DNA from: Xestospongia muta
Lineage: Eukaryota; Porifera; Demospongiae; Haplosclerida; Petrosiidae
DNA length: 64,000 nucleotides
Reading direction: 5' to 3'
NCBI GenBank assembly: GCA_963693285.1
Contig: OY848918.1
Span: 14,816,263 to 14,880,262 of the forward strand
A model generated the notes under the pieces. It was not told where the DNA came from, did no database searches, and saw nothing but the letters and a program-made list of their open reading frames with translations. Positions 55,360-64,000 of the stretch are shown piece after piece; the first letter of the stretch is position 1, and each line of letters starts with the position of its first letter. Position numbers and translations under genes: made by a program.

Positions 55360-55766
55360 TCCAACCGAGCCAAGATGTGTCTGCTAATTCCATAGGGCAT
55401 CGAGTTGCTCTGTCATTATTAACACGTATTGGTCCATCTGTTGGCTTGTCACAGGATGAACAATCAGACCATTCAGATGGACCTCAAACACATGATACAT
55501 ACCAAAATAGGGTCAAGCCAGTTTTTGCTACTAGCCTGAAACTTCTTGTGACATGAATACCATCACAAAGACTCCAACCATAAACTTTTGATCTATACGC
55601 TTCTGGGCTCGTTGGAATTTCTCAACATTCCCTCAAGCAATCTTCCATGCCTCAGTTATGCTTGCAATTAATTCAGTCTTGTAATCATCTACATCCACTA
55701 AATAAGGGCTCTTGATGAAGGAAAGTGCTCTAACTGAGCTTCATCAGAAGTCTCCAAATAAACACA
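55360..55766 (-). pseudogene. Gypsy-type integrase C-terminal relic
   Basis: The minus strand reads PYLVDVDDYKTELIA, then FQRAQKR-x-DQKFMVG and PYFGMYHVFEVHLNGL, the C-terminal integrase region of Gypsy-like elements, with in-frame stops. It lies upstream (minus orientation) of the zinc-binding relic at 54590, the wrong order for one element, so the two are separate insertions or rearranged. Confidence 0.6.
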
Positions 55767-56819
55767 AGGGATCAGGAAAAGGATGTTTTAAAACCAAGAA
55801 TAAAGAGTGTATGCCAACTTTATGCCTTATTTTCTTCTCTTTCCTCTTCTGGACACCTGACACATGTGTCCTTGGCACTGTATTTTGCTTGAGGTTAAAA
55901 CTGTTGATACTTGCAAAAATTTTTGAGTTCAGTGCTTGAATGTTTTAATAATTTTCTATGATATTTTAACCACAAAGTTGATTCAGTTTAGTTACTTCAT
56001 GTGTGATTGTAATAACAATTTGCACAAAAGTAAAAATTAGTAAGTTGATTGAAAACGACGATTAATTAGCTTGAAATTTGCTTGGCGATGTACATGTACA
56101 GGGGCACACACATAGGGATAGAAAAGGGGGGGCTAAACCCCTTCTAACTTCAAAATCAGGGGCTTGCAACCCTGGTTTGCACTCAAGACTATGTACACAA
56201 TAACCTCTTGACTGAAGTGGTTATACTACTGGTAACATAAACTTATTAGAAATAGCTAAAGAGTTAGTTTCCTTTAACAATAGATGAATTATTTTTTGGT
56301 CATTTTTGATGTTTAATAATATAATGCAACTAAATATAAGGTGAGTACCCCTATGTAAACTTCATTTCTACCCCACTGAACATACATATAAATACTGATA
56401 TCGCTGGGGCTCAAGAATCTTTCAACCGGCCCGTTGTTACCTCTATGTTTGCCAAAATATACTTTAACAGTGGATGAGCTAGTTTCTAAAAGCTAATCTT
56501 GACTTCTTGATTTCTTAATGGTATCATTTTTTTAGTAAATATTGTTATTAAATGTTAACATTGGTGTATCCAATTATTATTCAATTGGTTACTTCCCAGA
56601 ATGTCAACACACAAAATGTCATTATTCCCCAAACTATCAACTCTAAAAACATAATGTCCTAAATTGTCAAGTTTTCATTACAGCATTACAATTAACTTTT
56701 AGATGATAACTTGGTGGTACATGTAGTAATGACACATATTCATTTTTGTGGAACACTAAATTTGAAACTATGGTCCAATGGGGTACGTGTTAATTAGACT
56801 GTTTTTGACAACGGTATGG
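55767..56819. other. Intergenic DNA
   Basis: No gene recognised; probably further degenerate repeat material. Confidence 0.35.
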
Positions 56820-57312
56820 GTGCACTTCTGTTGTGTGCCTGGATGCCCGAAAAATTCTAAAAGAGAAGCCCATCTTTCCTTTTTTTCAATTCCCCACAAG
56901 CAAAAGAAGTTATTAAAACAGTGAATTCATAATATTGTAAGGAGATCTGAGCGTCAACAGACACATTCGTGTCAAGGAGTTGACAAGGCAAAGTTATATG
57001 CTTGATCTGCTTGAATGTGGCAACTCTGTTATGGCTGACAGAGGGTTTGATATAAAAATGATTTGATTTTAAGAGGTACTTATCTAAATATTTCACCATT
57101 TTTTAAAAATAAGAAAAAATTCTCAGAGAAGGACCTTGTTGTTACTCACCGTATTGCGTCTCTCAGAATCCTTGTCAAAAGAGCTATGGAGAGATCAAGA
57201 ATTATCATATTTTTGACAAATCATTGCCAGTACAGTTGACTGATATCACTGATAGATTGTTTTTTGTTTGCTATGTGTTGAGAAATTTTCAAGAACCATT
57301 ATGTCCTTGATT
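56820..57312 (+). pseudogene. THAP-DDE transposase relic (ISL2EU-like)
   Basis: Starts with a THAP zinc-finger half: VHFCCVPGCPKNSKREAHLS, SFFSIPHKQK. About 100 bp later comes the end of a DDE_Tnp_4-type transposase: NSVMADRGFDI (catalytic D region), YLNISPFFKNKKKFS and VVTHRIASLRILVKRAMERS. The middle of the gene is deleted and stops interrupt the frame. Together with the facing YqaJ gene this matches the ISL2EU layout (family knowledge). Confidence 0.65.
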
Positions 57313-57447
57313 TCAAACATGATAAATAATAATTGATTAAAGATTAACATAAGTGATCTAGTAAATATTGTTGATGCTATTTTAAGGAAGTAATAATAGG
57401 GTCATCAGGTGGTTAATAAAAGTAACTGGATTTGTGTTGTTTAGCAA

Positions 57448-58379
57448 CTACTTCAGGAAGAATGTGATCAAAGTAATATTCATCAAGTTGGGGACAAACA
57501 ATCGATACCCATTCTTAATCTGAATAAATCTATTCCATTGCCACATTTTTTGTTGTGTAAACACAAAAGTCACACTACTTACAATAATCTGAGCTACATA
57601 TAGCTGCAACTGAACCTGGTGATAGTACCCATGGTTCCTTTTTAAGTGTATTTTACCATCAACCATTGAACAGCAATATGGATACGCTAGAGCAGTAATA
57701 TCCTGGCAACTACCTTTGGGACCCATTCCAGTTGGACAGCCACATTCAGCGTATACTATATCTTATTTTTCTAACTTTATGGCTACTTTTAAGAGATAGA
57801 CTCTGTTCTTCCTCATACCTGGGAGACACTTAGGTTTGATCTAAATGATCTTGTTGTGTTCAACATACACTGAATGTTCAGGACATGGCCACTGATAAAC
57901 AAATTCTCAGCTGACTTGTTAATGGGACTTCAAATCTACAGCAACTTTTCCATTGGTTACTGATCGTGTAACAAAGTATACTACTATATGACTCATACCA
58001 AACTCAAATGGACTTGATGGAGTTGTTTTGCATATGTCTTCCCAGCCATTCTCAGGTAACTCTAATGTATCATCACAGGAGCCCTGGGTTGAAATACAAG
58101 GCTGTGATGCATCTGTAAACTCATCTCCACCATAGACAATATATGCCTCTACCCTGAAATAACAACATGAAAGATTAGTTTAGTTATGAACTATTAGTCC
58201 GATGAACATCAGTCAGACTATACAATTCAGTAGCTAGTTTAATAGGCTTACCTCCCAATCAAATCTGTCTTTTTTCCCTTTTTGGATTTCCCTATTGACT
58301 CAAGGAGGTATTTGAGTTCAGAGACTTTCAGATCTTCGGAATTTCTTCCAGCTAACAAGGCTTCTATCTCGGCTTTCAT
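57448..58379 (-). pseudogene. SAP-SWIM-YqaJ nuclease relic of an ISL2EU-like transposon
   Basis: ATG 58377-58379 opens a SAP-type motif (DLKVSELKYLLESIGKSKKG). Donor at 58252 and acceptor above 58153 join in phase 2 to VEAYIVYGGDEF. Further on a SWIM-like finger (AECGCPTGMGPKGSC) and a YqaJ nuclease part (DGKIHLKRNHGYYHQVQLQL) follow. Several in-frame stops (for example after DLKSH) show it is dead. YqaJ-type nucleases accompany ISL2EU transposases. Confidence 0.7.
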
Positions 58380-58462
58380 TCGCAAGTTTACAGGCGTGAG
58401 TACACGTTGCGCAGTCTAATTAACGCGCACCCACGGACCGTAATTAATAGCTTTTATATAAT

Positions 58463-61202
58463 CAGTGGCGTAGCTGGTCCCTATTTGATGATGGGGCCTT
58501 AATAATAGTAATCGTGTTAATTAACTATTTTTTAATAATTTCTAGTTATTAGTAGAGGGTGTGTCCAATTTCTTTTATTAACTATTAACAGTATTAAGAC
58601 AGTCTGATAGTTCTGTTTTTGTTGATCCCTTCGAATTCTTGAATAGTCTCTTCAATAAAGGTTGAAATGGAACAGAGGTCTCTCTCCAGTGATAGCAAGG
58701 AAATATCAGCAAGTCTGTTGTTGGACATTGTAGTTCTCAAATGAGTTTTGATCCTACCTAATGTTGAAAAACTCCTTTCACACTGGACCGTACTCACCAC
58801 CAATGTCAAGGCAATATGCATGAGCTTGTTGATGATGGGAAAAGCAGCTTGCAATGGCAAAAAATGAGTGTATGCATGAAACAGAGTTTCAGTGTCCTTG
58901 TCTTTGAGAACCAGTTTAGCTAATAAGCATTCAGTTGGAAGCTGCTCAGTACAAATGTTATACAATGAAGCCAGCAAAGAAAGAAGAGATGAGTCTAGAA
59001 ATTTAGGTGACAACGGATTACAAGCATCAACAGATCTCATAAGGTCGAGATTGTTGTTGGAAAATCTGCGTTCAAGTTCAGAAAAGTGTATGATCTAGAA
59101 CAGGGAAGTATATATTGATCTTAATACAATCGCTACATGAAAGTGAATCTCAATGACGAACTGACTCAAGTAAAACTGAATCTTGGATTCTCCTGGATGG
59201 CCTCTTTCTTTTACGGGTGTCCTCAAAGAATTCGTCAATGCCATGTAAGTCATCTACTGATTTTATATATCTGTAAGTTTGCTCCCATGATTCACTAGTT
59301 CTCAATTCTTGTAGAGTTTCCTTAGTTGAAAGAACTAAATTTGTAGCAGATGCAAAATCAAGGCTTTTACTTTGTAGCTGATCAGACAAAGACTTGGTTT
59401 TAGAGAAAATACGCTGAAATATTATCAAAGAAGGTAGAAACTTGAAGGAATGAACTTGATGGAGAAGGCCTATAGCTTCAACAGCTTTGGATTTGTCAGT
59501 ATTGTTTTGCAAAGCATTCCAGTGTTTCAATGATTGAGTCGAAGGTAGTGGCAATTGCATTAAGATCCAAACATCTGCAAGCCCAATGTGTGTCTGACAA
59601 GCTCTGCAGTTCTTTAACCTGCTTTTCTGGATGATGCTTCTTTTGCATTTCAATGAAAAGAACACGACCCTTACTGGTAGATATCATAACATATAGAGCC
59701 TGTATTAGAGAAAAGAATTTAGATGCATGTGAGTTATTCTTGACACAGTCTACCAGAACAAGATTTAGTACATGGGCATGACAATGAATGTATGTGGCAC
59801 AAGGAGCTATTTCTTGAATCCTTTGCTGGACTCCGCTACATCTCCCACTCATAACAGAGGCCCCATCATACCCTTGTGATACAATCATTTTGGGATCTAA
59901 ACTATACAGAGCTAATGTGTCAAGAATATACTTGGTCAAGCTTTCTCATCAAGATTCCTAGCAGGAAAAAATGTGAGGAAACGCTCCATTACTGCTAATT
60001 TGTTGACATCAATATATTGAACAACAATGGACAACTGCCCTTGCTTAATGAGATTTTTCGTCTCATCTACCATTATGGAATAAAACCCCGACTTTTGGAT
60101 TGATGCACATATCCTTCTCTTAACAAGAGTGGCCATAATGGATAGGATATTATTCTGAATTGTAGGAGATGTGTACTTGGCATTCTGTGGACCATGTGAA
60201 AGCCTTTCTTCAACAACAGGATCATGGCTAGCAACCAGACTAAGAATTTCTTTAAAATTACCTTTGTTGAGGGAGATGTCACTTTCATCATGACCACGAA
60301 ATCCAATTTCTTGCTTGCTACAAAGTAATAGTACTTCTATGATTGACATTATATAATGCCAGTTTTTCTTAATCTGCTCAGCTCTAGAAATGCCTAATTG
60401 CTCTGCTACAGATTGATGTTTCTCTGCAGCTATAAATTGCTGCCAAGCAATCACTTATTGCCTGTGTGTGATGCAATTGGCATGCTTGGAAAGGACGCCT
60501 GTGGTTCCAGTGGCTTTTTTCCAGTTTCAGAATTCTATTTCTGTAAATCTCTTTACAGGTCTACTATTGCCGATACTTGGTGAAACAAAAAATGACACAG
60601 GAAGCAGAAGGCAGCGTCTTTCTGGACTGAATATTCCAACCAAGAATATGGCTTATACCAGTCAGAATTAAACGACCTCGCTTTATTCGAAAATAAGATG
60701 ACTGGAAATTTGATAAGAGGTTGACAAGGTATAGATGATGCTGTTGATGTGATGTCATTAATAATACAACTGCTTACAGTTATAGATGAAGTGCATAGAG
60801 TCAGTTCATTTGCTGTCGGCATTACATCAGCAACAGTCTCCCTCTCATTCTCAGATACTTCTATAGGCTCATACAATTACTCTAATAGGATAAGGTATGT
60901 AAGTGTACTAACCATTTTCATTTCTCTCCTGATTATGGTAGTCATCAGTATCAGTGGCATCAGTGCTCTCATACCTTCTCCTTTTGGTCTTGTCACTTCC
61001 TTTATTAACAGCTGAGGTTGAAGACTTATTAATACAGTTAAACAGTGACAGCTGACTACTCATATTTTACTACACCACCCCCACTAATTATTGAATAGCC
61101 ACCACAAACGTTATTGTATAAACATTAAACAATGAATATAATTATAAAACAAATGATGGTAGGGCCTAGGCCCTCTCAGGCCCTACCTCAGCTACACCAC
61201 TG
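58463..61202. mobile_element. hAT transposon, nearly complete
   Basis: The ends are inverted copies: CAGTGGCGTAGCTG at 58463 and its near complement ending CCACTG at 61202. The flanking 8 bp, TATATAAT (left) and GTTATAAT (right), agree at six positions, consistent with the 8-bp target duplication of hAT elements. It contains one minus-strand transposase gene. Confidence 0.85.
58594..61063 (-). pseudogene. hAT transposase of ZMYM1-like type, frameshifted
   Basis: Probable start ATG 61061-61063 (MSSQLSLFNCINKSS). Then a TTF-type zinc-finger region (SWLEYSVQKDAAFCFLCHF), a DUF4371 segment (GFRGHDES, KGNFKEILSLV, VDETKN), the core (SQGYDGASVMSGRCSGVQQR; CHAHVLNLVLVD) and the hAT dimerisation end (QCERSFSTLGRIKTHLR). 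The blocks lie in several frames (breaks near 60553-60454, 59936 and 59500-59660), so no intact transposase can be made from this copy as read. Confidence 0.85.
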
Positions 61203-62390
61203 GTTATAATACAGAGGTGGAGCCACAAATTATTGAGTGGTCAGGTTATGAGGTACAACCTTTAATGCAAGGCCCCCTAGAGAAACTGAAATCCTCTAGA
61301 GGGGTCTTGGGGCATGCTCCCCCTGGAAAAATTTGGAATTTGAGGCTTCAGACCCCTGGGCAATCTGAGGTACATGCATGTACCCCCCAGTACATTTACA
61401 GTTTAACTCATCATGTTGAAATGTAGTTAACATCAAACTGGACTCTCCTTGCCTCAACTTTGGAATCTGAATGGATCATCTGAAGAGTTTTAACTGTAAG
61501 CATCGCTACCTCATGCCCCTCTACAGTAGATAGTGCAAGACTTTGCAGTGTTTGGCCAAGCTTATCTGTGTGTTGAAGAATGAGCTCAGATAGTAGTAAA
61601 TTAAAAAGAAACTGAAAGGTATCCATCTGACTGGAAACACCTTGGATTCTTACCTTCACTTCAGTATCAGAAGTGCATTTGAGTGCTTCATCCCAAAGCT
61701 TCATAATGTTTTCATGATTCACAATAATAGTGGCTTGGGATTCAGCTCTTAACTGTCCATCTTGTAGGACACATTGTACGAATGGAGGGTGACTCGCTTC
61801 CTATTTCCTCTTTAATTTGTTTCAAGACATTTTCTTGTTTAGGAGAGAATTTTATTAACTTTATCAATTAAAAACATGCGTCAAGACAGTCTTTTATTAA
61901 AGTAGACCTTTTAATGGTGTTATTGACACTCAAATTAAAAGCATGGTCAAAGCAATGCATAAATGTTGCTTTAGGTTCAAATTGCTGGATCTTTGTAGCT
62001 ACATCATTTTTAGCCCCTGACATAAATTTGAATGAGGGATGTGGTAACTCAGGGATTTCGAACTCAGCAACGCTACTTTGACTAGCCATGTATATAACGA
62101 ATATTATATTTTATAAGCTTACTAAAAATCTGATCTGTCAGCAGCTGCTAGCTCAGCTGACCATGTGCTGAATTGCAGTGCATTGATGCAAAAAACCACT
62201 ACCATTAACACTATAAAGTAGTGTCTGTTAAGTGACCAAGTGCAATAATTGTACAAAAAAACAAAACCATAAGCACTTCACAATAACAGGCAGTATAAGT
62301 TCAATGAATGATGTTCACAAAAAGTGATCAGGTTGAAACCTGACTAACCTGACCTATTGGTCTGCCACTGCAATAAATTTTATTTTTCCA
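61203..62390. mobile_element. Second hAT-like relic abutting the first
   Basis: Begins at about 61212 with CAGAGGTGGAGCCA; a loosely similar inverse end (TGGTCTGCCACTG) ends near 62371. Near the left end, 61271-61302 forms a CCCCCTAGAG / CTCTAGAGGGG stem. The minus strand carries the transposase fragments listed separately. No clear target duplication. Confidence 0.5.
61411..62089 (-). pseudogene. hAT transposase fragments (second family)
   Basis: 62089-61868 reads FMSGAKNDVATKIQQFEPKA and MHCFDHAFNLSVNN, the conserved core of hAT transposases of the ZMYM1/THAP12-like group. 61722-61411 reads KLWDEALKCTSDTEVKVRI and LILQHTDKLGQTLQS from further downstream. They are separated by broken sequence; N-terminal and dimerisation parts are missing. 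Confidence 0.7.
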
Positions 62391-62651
62391 TTATAGCCTT
62401 ATGGTCTTTGATGTTTTTAGTGATACAAGTAGTAAATGCACAAAATATGTTTATCAAGTCAGACAGTTCAGTGTACATAAAGCAGCACTTTTAGTAGTTC
62501 CACACATTTACATTGATACCCTAAAGAATATTGTAAGTGACACTGAGTTAGATACTATTGCAGCCAGCTTTCCAAGTCTCACAACCCTCACTTAATATTA
62601 ATGTCACATTGATCACATCAAAGATATATATTTTTTCAGCCCAAAATCTAA

Positions 62652-63395
62652 TTAACCACAATGTAATGATGTAAAGATACCACACAAATATAGCATACAT
62701 ATATTATTTATACCTTTAAGAAAATCTTTCAAGGTTTGAAGAAGTTGACGTGTAACAACTTGTGTAGCATTAGATATCCAACCGTCAACAGAAGACAAGA
62801 AACTATCAGTGACCTGCCTGGTACATGTAGTTGCTGTTTGAAGAACCTATAGTGATATTTGATCTTCAATATTTATAGAGATACTGTTAGTTTCAAACCT
62901 GTTGAATTGCCTGTTCATTCCAGAAATCACTAAAGTTAAAGACTTCAAAGGCAAGGCAATTCAAGTTAATGGCACTTAAAAGTATATCAGTACAGAATCC
63001 ATTGTCAGTATAACAGAATTGATGGGTAGCGAAAGCAAATGCCTGTAATTTACTGCATGTTTCATTTGAGTTGTAGACATTGCTGTTCAAAATGGCTTTC
63101 ATAAAGCAACTGTTCACATTATCAACCCAAGATTGACCCTATATGACATTAATGATTATTACATAGAAAAATATTAAATACTTACAGCAGATGTGAAACA
63201 ACTTTGATTATTATTGAAACGGTGGCAGTATCTGTCACCATAGGCAAGAGGATATCCATTAGTACCACATTGAAATCTTGGCTCTACGCACTGAGTATAG
63301 AAGTCACAGTTACCAGCATTAGCTAGAGCTGTACAGTCCTGAGCTTTGATAGTAACTGCCAGATAAAGCACCACTGAGAACACGAGTAACGTCAT
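62652..63395 (-). CDS. Small secreted stanniocalcin-like cysteine-rich protein
   Basis: ATG 63393-63395 starts a signal peptide (MTLLVFSVVLYLAVTIKA). Exons 63186-63395 and 62899-63138 join in phase 0; the third starts at 62846. Mature features include NCDFYTQC, CGTNGYPLAYGDRYCHRF, FTSA|GQSWVDN across the splice, FAFATHQFCY and LSAINLNCLAFEV, resembling the stanniocalcin-like family of secreted helical Cys-rich proteins. After FLKG a possible donor (G|GTATAAA at 62714) may lead to a further exon; reading on gives a stop at 62652-62654. The C terminus is therefore uncertain. Function is unknown; stanniocalcins are secreted glycoprotein hormones in vertebrates. Confidence 0.7.
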
Positions 63396-64000
63396 ACTGT
63401 AATACAATGTAGCTTGTCAGTTCTATAACTTTAAATAGTATTGCATTCAAAATTGTGACATACATTAAAATTTTATGTGCTTGTCAAGGAAAATTTGAGC
63501 TGAACACGAGACTATTAAAGTTCGTTTAAAATTGTAAAGTAATTAAACCTTGTATGTTTTCAAGGAAAATTTTGACTGAAACATGATTTGCATTCTTATC
63601 AGAGGTTGTTTATGATTGCACAGTCAGTGGACTGGGGTTGTGAATGCTATGTATACATGACTCAATGTACATGTGTATCTTGCCATATGTTACTAGTTAT
63701 ATGATACATTGAGTTTGGATAATATATAGTGTGTTTTGGAAAGAAGAAAGTAAAAGAATAACAATTATTTAAGATAACTCAATTTTACTATGATATTCAG
63801 TTCTTTTAATTTTAGTAAAGCAACATTACTTTTAGGATTATGAGGGATTTTCAAACACCTAAAAAACCTCTGTGATACTACCTCAGTTGATATTGAGTAG
63901 TACTAGTAGTCGATGTTTACAAATGAAAAGAATGCTTGCTGTAGTATGTTGTCATGTCATGTGTGTGATCATCTTGATACTAATACTATTATTAATAAGA
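63396..64000. other. Upstream flank of the stanniocalcin-like gene
   Basis: Contains a repeated CAAGGAAAATTTTGA motif (about 63485 and 63560). No gene recognised before the window end. Confidence 0.4.

Overview
The window is eukaryotic and animal. It is AT-rich, its genes are split by very short introns (mostly about 45-60 bp, GT-AG), and the gene content is extracellular-receptor modules: SRCR, AMOP, VWD, FN3, Ig, EGF, somatomedin-B-like, IgGFc-binding and GPS/7TM. Long SRCR arrays, TRIM-NHL genes, adhesion GPCRs and ISL2EU/hAT/Gypsy relics packed with compact introns suggest a demosponge (Amphimedon-like). That assignment is inferred from gene style, not from a search.

All confident host genes lie on the minus strand. 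From left to right: (1) a TRIM-NHL gene with one frame break (4649-6915). (2) A giant SRCR receptor (8913-25333). I resolve 68 exons whose lengths sum to 11,913 nt, exactly 3,970 codons plus stop: signal peptide, 28 SRCR domains in 14 alternating A-B doublets, an IPT-like segment, an AMOP-VWD-EGF block of the MUC4/SUSD2 type, one membrane span and a short tail. (3) An FN3-type single-pass receptor (32349-36375) with a tyrosine-rich, ITAM-like cytoplasmic tail. (4) An adhesion GPCR (44742-52445) whose ectodomain appears to begin with an IgGFc-binding-type domain, then three somatomedin-B-like modules, Ig, Ig, EGF, Ig, a hormone-receptor-like segment, GPS and seven helices; 25 exons keep one open frame, and the first exon was not found. 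(5) A small secreted stanniocalcin-like gene (62652-63395).

Between the genes are partial paralogous copies of the same genes: the SRCR tail at about 41790-42056, the GPCR tail at 44131-44328, and the IgGFc-binding exon at 30716-30985. One exon is also shared between the FN3 receptor and the GPCR. This is the pattern expected of a receptor cluster evolving by duplication and decay. All three large receptors are predicted cell-surface proteins, so recognition of self/non-self or microbes is a plausible shared theme, but nothing in the sequence proves it.

The right third (53.8-62.4 kb) is a transposon graveyard: two Gypsy integrase relics, an ISL2EU-like relic (THAP-DDE transposase facing a SAP-SWIM-YqaJ nuclease), a nearly complete hAT element with matching ends and target duplication, and a second hAT relic abutting it. 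Several palindromic MITE-like elements, a ~650-bp inverted repeat, minisatellites and a 3x140-bp tandem repeat fill the remaining intergenic space.
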